A stretch of DNA of 64,000 bases, taken from contig NZ_FOFA01000011.1 in NCBI RefSeq assembly GCF_900110855.1, positions 6,172-70,171 of the forward strand, written 5' to 3'. The notes under the pieces were generated by a model. It saw only the letters and a program-made list of their open reading frames with translations. It ran no database searches and had not been told where the DNA came from. A program made the position numbers and the translations under genes. Below, piece after piece: positions 8,450-20,562 of the stretch (its first letter is position 1; every line of letters begins with the position of its first letter). Origin of the DNA: Microlunatus flavus. Lineage in GTDB: Bacteria; Actinomycetota; Actinomycetes; Propionibacteriales; Propionibacteriaceae.

Positions 8450-10060
8450 GTGAGTCGGCGCGGATCGGTCCTGCTCGGTGTCGGCGGGCTGACCCTGGCG
8501 GCCCGGGTCGTCGGCTTCGGGCGTTCGCTCGTCTTCAGCAAGACGGTCGGCGACACCTGCCTCGGCGACGTCTACAACGCGGCCAACCAGCTGCCGAACG
8601 TCCTCTTCGAGGTCGCCGCGGGCGGTGTCCTGGCCGGGGTGGTGGTGCCCGTCGTGGCCCGCCACGTCGGGGCCGGCCGGCGGGCCGAGGCCGACCGGAC
8701 CACCTCGGCGCTGCTGACCTGGACGCTGCTCGTCCTGACGGTCGTCGGGGTGGCCGCCCTGCTGGGGGCGGGGCTCTTCGCGCGGGCGTACGCGAAGGCG
8801 GACTGCGTGGGCAGCGCGTCGGTGCTGGCGACGCTGGTCGTGCTGTTCGTCCCGCAGGTCTGGTTCTACGGCGTCGCCGTCGTCACCGCCGGCGTCCTGC
8901 AGGCGCACGGACGGTTCCTCGCCGCGGCCACCGCTCCGCTGCTGTCGAGCCTGGTCGTCGTCGCCGCGTACGTGCTGTTCGCGGCCGTCGCCCGGCCCGC
9001 GGCCACGAGCGACCTGGCCCTGCTCAGCCGCCAGGCGCTGCTCGTGCTCGGGCTCGGCACGACGGCCGGCGTCGTCGCGCTGGCGCTGAGCACCGCGGTG
9101 CCGCTGACCCGGCTGGGGCTGCGCGTCCGCCCGACGCTGCGCTTCGCCGACGGCGACGCCCGGGTGGTGGCCGCGATCGGCACGGCCGGGCTGGCCGGTC
9201 TGGTGCTCCAGCAGGTCAGCGTCCTCGTGATCACCTACGCCGCCCAGGGCACCCCGGACGCCGGCGCGCTCACGCGCTTCACCTGGGCCAACGCCCTCTA
9301 CCTGCTCCCGTACGCGGTCCTCGCCGCACCCGTCCTGCAGCTGACGTTCCCGCGCCTGGCCGCGGCGGCCGAGCGCGGCGGGGGAGCCGTCGGCGAGGTC
9401 CTGCGCCGGACGGCCCCACCGCTGGTCGTGCTGGGCTGGCTCGGGGCGGCGCTGCTCGTGGCGACGGCGCTGCCGGTCGCGCGGGTGTTCGTCCTCGGGC
9501 CGGGGTCGGGGCGGACGGCGGCGCTGGCCGGTCCGGTCGCGGCCCTGGGCCCGGCCGTCCTCGCCTTCGCGCTGATGGGCCTGGCGACCCGGACGCTGCT
9601 CGCCGAGCACCGGGCCCTGGCGGCCGGGACGGCCACGGGCGTCGCCTGGGGGGTCGTGACCCTCGGCGCGCTGGTCAGCGCGGCGCTGGCACCGGACGAC
9701 GGCCTGGTCGTGGGGCTCGCGGCCTCCGTGTCGGTCGGGCTCGCCGTCGGCGCGCTCGTCGGCTGGGTGGTGCTGGGGCGCGGTCCCAGCCGGCCGGGGG
9801 CACGCTCGACCGGCGTGGTCGCCGCGCTGCTGGCCGGGTTGGGCGCCGCGGTCCCGGCGGTGCTCGCGGGCGGTGCCGTCGGCCGGCTCGGGGCGGGCTC
9901 GTCGCTCGTCGTCGCCCTGGCGTTCGCCCTGGCCGCGGCGGCGGTGACGGGGGTCGTCTTCGTCTCGGTCCTCGCGCTGGTGCGGCCGTCGCTGCTGCGG
10001 GCGACCTGGGCGCTGCGCCACGCCGGCGCGCGCGACGAGGCGGTGTCCGCGCGTGCCTGA
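8450..10060 (+). CDS. murJ: MurJ/MviN-like lipid II flippase
   Basis: A 536-residue membrane protein of the MOP exporter superfamily. It opens with LTLAARVVGFGRSLVFSKTVGD and LPNVLFEVAAGGVLAGVVVPVVARH, the conserved first helices of MurJ, and has about 13-14 helices overall. It lacks the large kinase-like cytoplasmic extension of mycobacterial MviN. It presumably flips a lipid-linked cell-wall precursor made by neighbouring enzymes. Another murJ normally lies near trxB/parAB in actinobacteria, so this may be a second paralogue. The GTG at 8450 is 18 bases after the previous stop; the 3' end overlaps the next gene by 8 bases. Confidence 0.85.
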   Translation: MSRRGSVLLGVGGLTLAARVVGFGRSLVFSKTVGDTCLGDVYNAANQLPNVLFEVAAGGVLAGVVVPVVARHVGAGRRAEADRTTSALLTWTLLVLTVVGVAALLGAGLFARAYAKADCVGSASVLATLVVLFVPQVWFYGVAVVTAGVLQAHGRFLAAATAPLLSSLVVVAAYVLFAAVARPAATSDLALLSRQALLVLGLGTTAGVVALALSTAVPLTRLGLRVRPTLRFADGDARVVAAIGTAGLAGLVLQQVSVLVITYAAQGTPDAGALTRFTWANALYLLPYAVLAAPVLQLTFPRLAAAAERGGGAVGEVLRRTAPPLVVLGWLGAALLVATALPVARVFVLGPGSGRTAALAGPVAALGPAVLAFALMGLATRTLLAEHRALAAGTATGVAWGVVTLGALVSAALAPDDGLVVGLAASVSVGLAVGALVGWVVLGRGPSRPGARSTGVVAALLAGLGAAVPAVLAGGAVGRLGAGSSLVVALAFALAAAAVTGVVFVSVLALVRPSLLRATWALRHAGARDEAVSARA

Positions 10061-11138
10061 GCCGTCCCCCGAGCAGGTCGCCGGCACCCGCGTGCTGATG
10101 GTCCTCACCGCGAGCACCGGCGGCATCGGGCGCCACGTCGCCAGCGTCGCGCCGCGGCTGGTGGGCCGTGGCCTCGCCGTGCACGTCTGCGCCCCGCCCG
10201 TCACGCTCGCCACCCACGCCTTCGGGGTGCCCGCGACCGGGCTCGCCACCCGGACCCTCGCCCGGGCGGTCGCGGGCGCCGACGTCGTCCACGCGCACGG
10301 GCTGAAGGCCGCCGCGCTCGCGCTGCCGCACGCCCGGCTGCGGCGCGTGCCCCTCGTCGTCACGTGGCACAACGCCGTCCTCGGCACCGGCCGCTCGGCG
10401 CGGGCGGGCCGGGTCCTGCAGCGGCTCGTGGCCCGCGGGGCGGACCTCGTGCTGGCCGCGAGCAGCGACCTGCTCGCCACCGCCGTCGCCCTCGGCGCCC
10501 GGGAGGCGCGCCTCGCACCCGTGGCGGCCCCCGCCCTGGCCCTGCCCCGCATCCCGGGGCGGGAGCGCCGGGCCGAGCTCGGCCTCGGCGACGACGCCAC
10601 GCTGGTGCTCACCGTCACCCGACTGGCGCCGCAGAAGAACCTCGACCTGCTGCTCGACGTCGCCGCCCGGACGCGCGGGCGCGCCGACGTCGCGTACGCG
10701 CTCGTCGGCACCGGTCCGCTGCACGACGCGCTCGCGCGTCGCATCGCCGCCGAGGGCCTGCGGGTCACGCTGCTCGGGGGCAGCGACGACGTCGCCTCCT
10801 GGCTGCACGCGGCCGACGTCGCGCTCCTGCCATCGCGGTGGGAGGCGCGCGCGCTCGTCGCGCAGGAGGCCCTGCTGTCCGGCGTGCCGCTGGTCGCGAC
10901 CCGGGTCGGGGGTGTTCCGGAGCTCGTCGGCGAGGCGGCCGTCCTGGTCGACCCCGACGACCCGTCGGCCGCCGCCGAGGCGGTCCTGGCGCTGGCCGAC
11001 GACGCCGACGCCCGTCGCCGGCTCGCCGGGGCCGGCTTCCGGCAGGCCTCGACCTGGCCCGACGAGGACGACGTCGCCGACGACCTCGTCGGGGCGTACC
11101 GGCACGTCCTGACCGTCCGCGGGCGCCGGCCTTCCTAG
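10053..11138 (+). CDS. Family 4 (GT-B) glycosyltransferase
   Basis: A 361-residue cytosolic or membrane-associated retaining glycosyltransferase. The N-terminal Rossmann half contains TASTGGIGRHV (acceptor-side glycine loop) and DVVHAHGLKAA. The C-terminal half has TRLAPQKNLDLLLD and the donor-binding segment ALVAQEALLSGVPLVATRVGGVPEL, the E-x7-E-like region of the family. The start overlaps murJ by 8 bases, so it belongs to the same transcript and probably decorates the same lipid-linked product. Donor sugar unknown. Confidence 0.88.
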   Translation: MPEPSPEQVAGTRVLMVLTASTGGIGRHVASVAPRLVGRGLAVHVCAPPVTLATHAFGVPATGLATRTLARAVAGADVVHAHGLKAAALALPHARLRRVPLVVTWHNAVLGTGRSARAGRVLQRLVARGADLVLAASSDLLATAVALGAREARLAPVAAPALALPRIPGRERRAELGLGDDATLVLTVTRLAPQKNLDLLLDVAARTRGRADVAYALVGTGPLHDALARRIAAEGLRVTLLGGSDDVASWLHAADVALLPSRWEARALVAQEALLSGVPLVATRVGGVPELVGEAAVLVDPDDPSAAAEAVLALADDADARRRLAGAGFRQASTWPDEDDVADDLVGAYRHVLTVRGRRPS

Positions 11139-11141
11139 ACT
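11136..11141 (+). promoter_or_regulatory. Possible -10 box (TAGACT) for the TagF-like gene
   Basis: TAGACT overlaps the stop of the glycosyltransferase and would give a leader of about 50 bases before the ATG at 11197, unlike the leaderless layout elsewhere. The leader contains the hairpin at 11153-11169. Confidence 0.25.
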
Positions 11142-11152
11142 GTGGCGTCCTC

Positions 11153-11169
11153 CCCGGCGCCTCGCCGGG
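11153..11169 (+). terminator. GC hairpin between glycosyltransferase and TagF-like gene
   Basis: CCCGGCG and CGCCGGG form a perfect 7-base stem with a 3-base loop. There is no T run, so it may be a weak terminator or a leader structure. Confidence 0.4.
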
Positions 11170-11196
11170 CCTCCCGAACCTTCTGCGAGCCCTGAC

Positions 11197-12954
11197 ATGA
11201 GCGAGACCTCACCCGTGACGACGAACGAGTCCACGGAGGCGCCGTCGGAGGCGCCCGAGGCGACCGAGGCTCCCCGGGCCGCCTTCGCCATCGAGGGCGC
11301 GGTCGTGCAGACCCCCGCGCGCATCGCCTGGGGCCTCGGCGCGGGCGACCTCGCGCTCGGCGGGCTGGGCGTCGTCACCCTCCTCCTCGCCGCCCTCGGT
11401 GTGCCGGACCCGGTCGTCCTCGTGCTCGGCGCACTGGTCGGTGCGGCGGTCGCGCTCGCGGTCCGCGCGCAGGTCGCCACCCCGGTCGCCGGGCTGGGCG
11501 GCGCGGCCCGGCTCCTCGTGCTGGCGGCGGCCGTCGCCGCCGTGCTGCCCGCCGGCCCCGCGCGCTGGTGGCCGTTCGTCCTGCTCGCCGCGGCCGTGGT
11601 CGCCGAGGTCGGCTACTCACGCCTGGTGCGCGTCGCCGTGCCGTTCGGCAGCCACCTGCCCGGCGTCAGCGTGCGGCCGTCGTCGCGCTTCAAGCCGCTC
11701 TGGCTGGCGTACGCGGGCACCGGGGCGCTCGTCGTGGTCCTCCTGCTGACGCTGCTCCCGCTGCCGGCCTGGCCGGCGTGGGTCGTCGCGGTCCTGGCCC
11801 TCCTGCTCGCCGTCGCGGCCCTGGTCGACGCGGCCCTGTGGGTGCTGCAGCGCCGCCGCGCGGAGGCCCGGCTGAACCGCAGCCTCACCGCGTACGCGCC
11901 CCACTTCGCCCTGCACTGGGACGCGCAGCCGGGGACGGGCTACCAGATCGGGCGCTGGATCCCGTACCTCGACCGGCTCGGCGAGCGCTACGTCGTCTTC
12001 GTGCGCAACCCGAACAGCTTCCGCGAGGCCGAGGCGATGACCGACCAGCCGGTGCTCGTGCGCCGGGGCGCGCGCGAGATGGACGCGGTCATGGTGGCCT
12101 CGCTGCGCGCCGTCTTCTACGTCAACAACGCGCTGCGCAACGTGCACGTCGTCCGGTACGCCGGTGTGCGCCACGTCCAGCTCAACCACGGCGACAGCGA
12201 CAAGGCCACGAGCTACAACCCCGTCTTCCGGATGTTCGACCGCAACTTCGTGGCGGGGCAGGCCGCGGTCGACCGCTTCAGCGCGCACGGCATCTCGACC
12301 GCCCCGGACTTCTTCGAGATCGTCGGGCGGCCCCAGGTCGAGGACGTCGCGGTCGCGGTGCCCGGGACGCGCGTGACCCGCGTGCTCTACGCGCCCACCT
12401 GGGCCGGCATGCACGCCGACTCCGCCTACAGCTCGCTGCCGATCGGTCCCGCGATCGTGCGCGGCCTGGTCGAGCGCGGCTGCGTCGTGGTCTTCCGGCC
12501 GCACCCCTACACGGGGCGCAACGCGACGCTGCGGGCCGCCTCCGAGGAGGTCACGGCGATCCTGGCCGAGCACCGGGCGCGCACCGGGACCGAGCACGTC
12601 TACGGCGCCCAGGCCGAGTCGGTGTGGTCCATCACCGACTGCTTCAACGCGGTCGACGCGCTCGTCTCCGACGTCTCGAGCGTCGTGCCCGACTTCCTCT
12701 ACTCCGAGAAGCCCTTCGCGGTCGCGGCCATGGGCGCGAGCCTCGAGGAGTTCTACGCCGAGATGCCGGTCGTGCGCGGCGGGTACGTCATCGCCCGCGA
12801 CGCCGGCAACCTCGACGCGGTCCTCGACGACCTCCTCGGCGCGGACCCCCAGGCCGGCGAGCGCCACCGGCTCAAGACGTACTACCTCGGTGACTTCCCG
12901 GCCGAGACGTACGCCGACGCGTTCCTCGACGCGGCCCGGCGCGAGATCGCTTGA
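11197..12954 (+). CDS. CDP-glycerol glycerophosphotransferase family (TagF-like) protein with membrane N-terminus
   Basis: A 585-residue protein. Residues 1-35 are acidic and Thr-rich; residues 45-230 contain about six membrane helices; the rest is a GT-B type domain of the CDP-glycerol:poly(glycerophosphate) transferase family. Visible family motifs are VQLNHGDSDKATSYN, RVLYAPTWAGMHAD, VVFRPHPYTGRN and LVSDVSSVVPDFLYSEKPFAV. TagF/TagB enzymes polymerise teichoic-acid-like glycerol phosphate; here the product could be any phosphopolyol envelope polymer. It ends the envelope cluster and starts about 58 bases after the glycosyltransferase, with ctgacATG and no strong ribosome-binding site. Confidence 0.85.
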   Translation: MSETSPVTTNESTEAPSEAPEATEAPRAAFAIEGAVVQTPARIAWGLGAGDLALGGLGVVTLLLAALGVPDPVVLVLGALVGAAVALAVRAQVATPVAGLGGAARLLVLAAAVAAVLPAGPARWWPFVLLAAAVVAEVGYSRLVRVAVPFGSHLPGVSVRPSSRFKPLWLAYAGTGALVVVLLLTLLPLPAWPAWVVAVLALLLAVAALVDAALWVLQRRRAEARLNRSLTAYAPHFALHWDAQPGTGYQIGRWIPYLDRLGERYVVFVRNPNSFREAEAMTDQPVLVRRGAREMDAVMVASLRAVFYVNNALRNVHVVRYAGVRHVQLNHGDSDKATSYNPVFRMFDRNFVAGQAAVDRFSAHGISTAPDFFEIVGRPQVEDVAVAVPGTRVTRVLYAPTWAGMHADSAYSSLPIGPAIVRGLVERGCVVVFRPHPYTGRNATLRAASEEVTAILAEHRARTGTEHVYGAQAESVWSITDCFNAVDALVSDVSSVVPDFLYSEKPFAVAAMGASLEEFYAEMPVVRGGYVIARDAGNLDAVLDDLLGADPQAGERHRLKTYYLGDFPAETYADAFLDAARREIA

Positions 12955-12993
12955 GACGAGGTGAGGTCTCTCGGCCACGACCACGCGGCGCGC

Positions 12994-13126
12994 CGCCGTC
13001 TGGACGAGGGAGCCGCGGCGCCGTCACGTCGCTGCGGTAGCGCAGGATGACGCCGGCGTCGTGGTGAGGGAGGAAGACGGCGGACCGGAGCGCCGCGTGC
13101 GTCCGAGCGGAGCGAGGACAGAAGGC
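12994..13126 (+). repeat. Dispersed hairpin element, divergent copy D
   Basis: The left end (tctggacgagggag) and the right end (gagggaggaag, then cgtccgagcggagcgaggac) match those of the three better copies at 28297, 32651 and 34757. The middle differs: it holds a nested hairpin CTGCG-GTAG-CGCAG at about 13032-13045 inside CGTCA/TGACG. A second stem, CGGCG/CGCCG, follows. The right end abuts the ATG of the next gene. Confidence 0.55.
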
Positions 13127-16567
<3,441 letters not shown>

Positions 16568-16592
16568 GGCCCGGGCCCGGTCGGGGGCGCGG

Positions 16593-16619
16593 TGTCGATC
16601 GGGGGACGGCACGATCGTC
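16593..16619 (+). promoter_or_regulatory. Likely ECF42-type promoter for the DGPF protein and sigma factor
   Basis: TGTCGA at 16593-16598 and CGTC at 16616-16619 are 17 bases apart. To my knowledge, ECF42 sigma factors of Streptomyces recognise a TGTCGA -35 element with a CG(A/T)C -10 element. The site lies 50 bases before the DGPF gene that is coupled to the ECF42-type sigma gene, so autoregulation is implied. Confidence 0.6.
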
Positions 16620-16668
16620 ATCAGGGCGGCGGGGCTCGCAGGGAGCCCCCGAGGCCGAGGAGCCGACG

Positions 16669-17046
16669 ATGCGCTACACGCTGCTGCTGCACTACCCCGA
16701 GCAGACCCCCGAGTCGCTGGGGGCGGAGGTGGTCGCCGAGGCCCAGCAGGCGTTCGCCAGCTACGCCACGACCCTCGAGGCCGCCGGCGTGCTGCTGTCG
16801 GCGGAGGTGCTGCAGCCCTCGTCCAGCACGACGACCGTGCGGCGCCGCGACGGCGTGCTGCAGGTCCAGGACGGCCCCTTCGCCGACACCAAGGAACAGC
16901 TCGGCGGCTCGTTCGTCCTCGACGTGGCCGACCTCGACGCCGCCCTGGAGTGGGCCGGCCGGGCCCCGTCGGTCGAGTGGGGCGCGGTCGAGGTCCGGCC
17001 CGGCGCGGTCTGGTTCGGCGACGGGCAGTGGCGCCCGAACGCGTGA
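16669..17046 (+). CDS. YCII-related DGPF-domain protein
   Basis: A 125-residue protein of the YCII/DGPF family, a ferredoxin-like fold of unknown biochemical role. It starts MRYTLLLHYPE and contains the name-giving motif in VQDGPFADTKEQLGGSFVLD. These proteins are the standard partners of ECF42 sigma factors. Here the stop overlaps the GTG of the sigma gene by 4 bases, so the two are made together. The ATG at 16669 follows gccgaggagcc, a good ribosome-binding site; the longer frame runs back into the NUDIX gene. Confidence 0.92.
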   Translation: MRYTLLLHYPEQTPESLGAEVVAEAQQAFASYATTLEAAGVLLSAEVLQPSSSTTTVRRRDGVLQVQDGPFADTKEQLGGSFVLDVADLDAALEWAGRAPSVEWGAVEVRPGAVWFGDGQWRPNA

Positions 17047-18275
17047 GCGCTCCTGAGGCCGCCGCCGAGCGGGCGGCGCGGGAGTCGTACGGCCGCCTCG
17101 TCGCGCTCCTCGCGGCGTCGACGGGCGACCTCGCCCTGGCCGAGGACGCGCTGTCCGAGGCCTTCGTGGCGGCGCTCACCACCTGGCCGGCCGGCGGGGT
17201 GCCGCACAACCCCGAGGGCTGGCTGCTCACGGTGGCCCGCAACCGGCAGCGCGACGTCTGGCGCTCCGCGGCGGTGCGGCGTCGCGCGTGGCTCGACGAC
17301 GTGGCCGGGGAGGCCGGGGAGGCCGGGGTGGACGACCCGCTCAGGGCGCTGGCGCTCGACGCGCTGCCCGACCGACGCCTGGAGCTGCTCTTCGTCTGCG
17401 CGCACCCGGCGATCGAGGAGGCCGTGCGGACGCCGCTGATGCTCCAGGCCGTGCTCGGCTTCGACGCGGCCCACGTGGCCTCGGCGTTCGCCGTGGCCCC
17501 CGCGACCATGGCGCAGCGGCTGGTGCGGGCCAAGCGCAAGATCGCGGCGGCGCGCATCCCCTTCGTCGTGCCGCCGCCCGAGACGCTCCGCGACCGGCTG
17601 CTCCCGGTGCTCGAGGCGGTCTACGGCTGCGCGGTGCTCGAGCGCGGTGCGATGGCGGGGGAGGCCCGCCACCTGGCGGTGACGCTGGCCGAGCTGCTCG
17701 GCGACCAGCCGGAGGCATGGGGGCTGGCCGCCCTCGTCACCTTCACCGCGGCGCGCGGCGCGTCCGGGTCGGGGGACACCGCGTACCGACCGCTCGACGA
17801 GCAGGACCCGGCGACCTGGGACGCCCGGCTGGTCGCGCGGGGCCACGCCTACCTGCAACGGGCGGGCACGGGCGTCCCGGGGCGCTTCCAGCTGGAGGCG
17901 GCGATCGCTGCGGTCCACTGCGACCGGTCCCGGACGGGCCGCACGGACTGGGGCGCGCTGGAGGTCCTCTACCGTGCGCTGCTCGCGGTGGCCCCGACCC
18001 TGGGCGCGCGGGTGGCGGCCGCGAGCGTCACCGCCCGGCTGCACGGCCCCCGGGCCGGGCTGGACCTCCTCGACGCGCTGCTCGAGGAACCGGGACTGGA
18101 GCGGTTCCAGCCCTGGTGGGCCACGCGGGCCCACCTGCTCGCCGGCGCCGGGCGCCCGTCCGAGGCGGTCGCCGCGTACGAGCGGGCCGTCACGTTGAGC
18201 GGGGACGAGGCCGTGCGCGCGCACCTGCGCAGAAAGCTCCGCCGGATCGGTGGAGAGCAGGGCCTGCCGGGGTAG
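17043..18275 (+). CDS. ECF sigma factor, ECF42 type, with C-terminal TPR-like extension
   Basis: A 410-residue sigma factor. Region 2 spans about residues 10-75 (LALAEDALSEAFVAAL, NPEGWLLTVARNRQRDVWR) and region 4 about 100-170 (AFAVAPATMAQRLVRAKRKIAAARIPF). The remaining 230 residues form the helical, TPR-like domain (DUF6596) that marks ECF42 members (RFQLEAAIAAVHC, YRALLAVAPT, LLAGAGRPSEAVAAYERAV). No anti-sigma gene is adjacent; the extension is thought to replace it. The GTG overlaps the DGPF stop (GTGA). The site at 16593-16619 probably gives autoregulation. The signal is unknown. Confidence 0.92.
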   Translation: MSAPEAAAERAARESYGRLVALLAASTGDLALAEDALSEAFVAALTTWPAGGVPHNPEGWLLTVARNRQRDVWRSAAVRRRAWLDDVAGEAGEAGVDDPLRALALDALPDRRLELLFVCAHPAIEEAVRTPLMLQAVLGFDAAHVASAFAVAPATMAQRLVRAKRKIAAARIPFVVPPPETLRDRLLPVLEAVYGCAVLERGAMAGEARHLAVTLAELLGDQPEAWGLAALVTFTAARGASGSGDTAYRPLDEQDPATWDARLVARGHAYLQRAGTGVPGRFQLEAAIAAVHCDRSRTGRTDWGALEVLYRALLAVAPTLGARVAAASVTARLHGPRAGLDLLDALLEEPGLERFQPWWATRAHLLAGAGRPSEAVAAYERAVTLSGDEAVRAHLRRKLRRIGGEQGLPG

Positions 18276-18442
18276 GGGTGGGGTGCTGACGGCCCGGCGG
18301 GCGAGCGCATCGCATGGCCCCCGAGTGGTGAGGTGCCCTGCCGGCCGTCGCCCTCAGACGTCGCCCGCGGCCGCACCCTGACGGGCCGGGCGGTCCCACC
18401 TCGAGTCCCTCGTGGCGCGCCACCGTCGCCGAGGCGCACGTC

Positions 18443-18448
18443 TATGCT
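18443..18448 (+). promoter_or_regulatory. -10 box (TATGCT) for ald
   Basis: TATGCT ends 7 bases before the GTG at 18456. It contains the ATG of a longer possible frame, so that ATG would lie upstream of the transcript and cannot be the start. Confidence 0.5.
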
Positions 18449-18455
18449 GCGACGC

Positions 18456-19571
18456 GTGAAGGTCGGAGTGCCCAGCGAGGTCAAGAACAACGAGTTCCGG
18501 GTCGCCATCACGCCCTCGGGCGTGCACGAGCTGACCAGCCGCGGCCACGAGGTCCTCGTGCAGTCCGGGGCCGGGGTCGGTTCCTCGATCCCCGACGACG
18601 CCTACAGCGCGGCGGGGGCGAAGGTCGTCGAGGGCTGGGAACCGGTCTGGACCGAGGCGGACATGGTCCTCAAGGTCAAGGAACCGATCGAGGTCGAGTA
18701 CGACCGGATGCAGCCGGGCCAGGTCCTCTTCACCTACCTGCACCTCGCCGCCAACCGGGCCTGCACCAAGGCCCTGCTGGACCGCAAGGTCACGGGCATC
18801 GCCTACGAGACCGTCCAGCTGCCCAACCGGTCGCTGCCGCTGCTCGCGCCGATGAGCGAGGTCGCCGGCCGGCTCGCCCCGCAGGTCGGCGCCTACCACC
18901 TGATGGCGGCGCAGGGCGGTCGCGGGACGCTGATGGGCGGCGTGCCCGGCACCCACCCGGCGAAGGTCGTCGTCATCGGCGCCGGCGTCTCGGGCATGGA
19001 GGCCGCGACCATCGCGCTCGGCATGCAGGCCGACGTGACGCTGCTCGACCTCAACATCGACAAGCTGCGCGAGGCCGACCGGATCTACCGCGGCCACATC
19101 AAGACCGTCGCGTCGAACAGCCTCGAGGTCGAGCGCGCCGTGCTCGACGCCGACCTCGTCGTCGGTGCGGTCCTCGTGCCCGGGGCCAAGGCGCCCACCG
19201 TCGTCACCAACGACCTCGTCGCGCGGATGCGCCCGGGCAGCGTGCTCGTCGACATCGCCATCGACCAGGGCGGGTGCTTCGAGGACAGCCGCCCGACCAC
19301 GCACGCGGACCCGACGTTCCGGGTGCACGACTCGATCTTCTACTGCGTCGCGAACATGCCCGGCGCGGTGCCGCACACGTCGACGTACGCGCTGACGAAC
19401 GTGACGCTGCGCTACGCGGCCAGCCTGGCCGACCGCGGCTGGCGCGAGGCGCTGCGGCGCGACCCGGCGCTCGCCCTCGGCCTCAACACCCACGACGGGG
19501 AGCTGACGAACGGCCCCGTCGCGCAGGCGCACGGCCTGGAGCACCGCGAGGTGTCCGAGGTGCTCGCCTGA
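18456..19571 (+). CDS. ald: L-alanine dehydrogenase
   Basis: Interconverts L-alanine and pyruvate with NAD. The product is 371 residues, the same as the mycobacterial enzyme, and reads [19 protein letters not shown] at the start. [13 protein letters not shown] and [19 protein letters not shown] cover the catalytic His and substrate residues; [14 protein letters not shown] is the NAD Rossmann loop; [17 protein letters not shown] and [19 protein letters not shown] are family signatures. The GTG at 18456 is chosen over the ATG at 18444 because of family length and the TATGCT box. Its stop overlaps a CTG that appears to start xerD. Confidence 0.97.
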   Translation: MKVGVPSEVKNNEFRVAITPSGVHELTSRGHEVLVQSGAGVGSSIPDDAYSAAGAKVVEGWEPVWTEADMVLKVKEPIEVEYDRMQPGQVLFTYLHLAANRACTKALLDRKVTGIAYETVQLPNRSLPLLAPMSEVAGRLAPQVGAYHLMAAQGGRGTLMGGVPGTHPAKVVVIGAGVSGMEAATIALGMQADVTLLDLNIDKLREADRIYRGHIKTVASNSLEVERAVLDADLVVGAVLVPGAKAPTVVTNDLVARMRPGSVLVDIAIDQGGCFEDSRPTTHADPTFRVHDSIFYCVANMPGAVPHTSTYALTNVTLRYAASLADRGWREALRRDPALALGLNTHDGELTNGPVAQAHGLEHREVSEVLA

Positions 19572-20548
19572 GCGTTCGGTCGGCGAGCACGTCGGCGCAG
19601 CCCGAGCGGCTCGTCGCCGCCTACCTCGACCACCTCGTGGTGGAGCGCGGCGTCTCCGAGCACACGCTCGGCGCCTACCGGCGCGACCTCGCGCGCTACA
19701 CCGCCTGGCTGGCCGACGCCGGCGTCACCGACGCCGCCACGATCACCCCGGAGGTCGTGGGGGCGTACGCGGCGTCCCTGGCCGAGGGCGTGCCCGGCGT
19801 CGACGGGGCGCCCGGCCGGCCCCCGCTCGCCGCGGCCAGCGTGGCCCGCGCGGTCGTCGCCGTGCGCAGCCTGCACCGCTTCGCCGTCGCCGACGGCCTG
19901 TCCGCGACCGACCCGGCGGCCGAGGTGCACCCGCCCCGCCCCGCCCAGCGGCTGCCGAAGGCGCTGTCGCTCGACCAGGTGCGGGCGATGCTCGAGCTGC
20001 CGTCGACGGAGACGGTGGACGGCCTGCGCGACGCCGCCCTGCTGGAGCTCCTCTACGGCACGGGCGGGCGGATCAGCGAGGTGGTCGACCTCGACGTCGA
20101 CGACCTGACCCGCGCGATGAGCGTCGCGCCCGACGAGCTCGCCGGGCTGCGCGTGGTGGGCAAGGGCGGCAAGGAGCGGGTGGTGCCGCTCGGCTCGTTC
20201 GCGCGGGCCGCCGTCGAGGCGTACCTCGTCCGCGGCCGTCCCGCCCTCGCCGGCCGCGGCCGCGGGACGCCGGCCCTGCTGCTGAACGCCCGCGGCGCCC
20301 GCCTGTCGCGCCAGAGCGCGTACGCCGTCCTGCGCCGGGTCGCCGAGCAGGCGGGCGTCCCGGGCGAGGTGAGCCCGCACACGCTGCGGCACTCCTTCGC
20401 GACGCACCTGCTCGACGGCGGGGCCGACGTCCGGGTGGTGCAGGAGCTCCTCGGGCACGCGTCGGTGACGACGACGCAGATCTACACCCTGGTGACCGTC
20501 GACCGCCTGCGCGAGGTGTACGCCGTCGCCCACCCGCGCGCCCGCTGA
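19568..20548 (+). CDS. xerD: Site-specific tyrosine recombinase XerD
   Basis: About 326 residues. Resolves chromosome dimers at dif with XerC and FtsK. The N-terminal SAM-like DNA-binding domain includes [22 protein letters not shown]. Catalytic residues are all visible: Arg in YGTGGRISE, Lys in [11 protein letters not shown], His-x-x-Arg in [13 protein letters not shown], His in [11 protein letters not shown] and the nucleophile Tyr in QIYTLV. No ATG, GTG or TTG exists in frame before the conserved domain. The only reasonable codon is CTG at 19568, which overlaps the ald stop as CTGA; otherwise GTG at 19637 would remove the first helix. The frame is otherwise intact. Confidence 0.88.
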   Translation: MSVRSASTSAQPERLVAAYLDHLVVERGVSEHTLGAYRRDLARYTAWLADAGVTDAATITPEVVGAYAASLAEGVPGVDGAPGRPPLAAASVARAVVAVRSLHRFAVADGLSATDPAAEVHPPRPAQRLPKALSLDQVRAMLELPSTETVDGLRDAALLELLYGTGGRISEVVDLDVDDLTRAMSVAPDELAGLRVVGKGGKERVVPLGSFARAAVEAYLVRGRPALAGRGRGTPALLLNARGARLSRQSAYAVLRRVAEQAGVPGEVSPHTLRHSFATHLLDGGADVRVVQELLGHASVTTTQIYTLVTVDRLREVYAVAHPRAR

Positions 20549-20562
20549 GGCCCGGCCCTCAG
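20545..20562. terminator. Shared hairpin at the convergent ends of xerD and the ABC exporter
   Basis: CTGAGG (20545-20550) pairs with CCTCAG (20557-20562). The left arm holds the xerD TGA and the right arm the complement of the exporter TGA. No T run is present. Confidence 0.45.

Noticed and set aside
18444-18456. ATG start four codons earlier for alanine dehydrogenase
   Set aside because: The ATG lies within the -10 box, and the family length matches the GTG at 18456.
19568-20548. XerD as integrase of a mobile element
   Set aside because: It has the chromosomal XerD signature and the conserved ald-xerD-parA-scpA context, with no element ends nearby.
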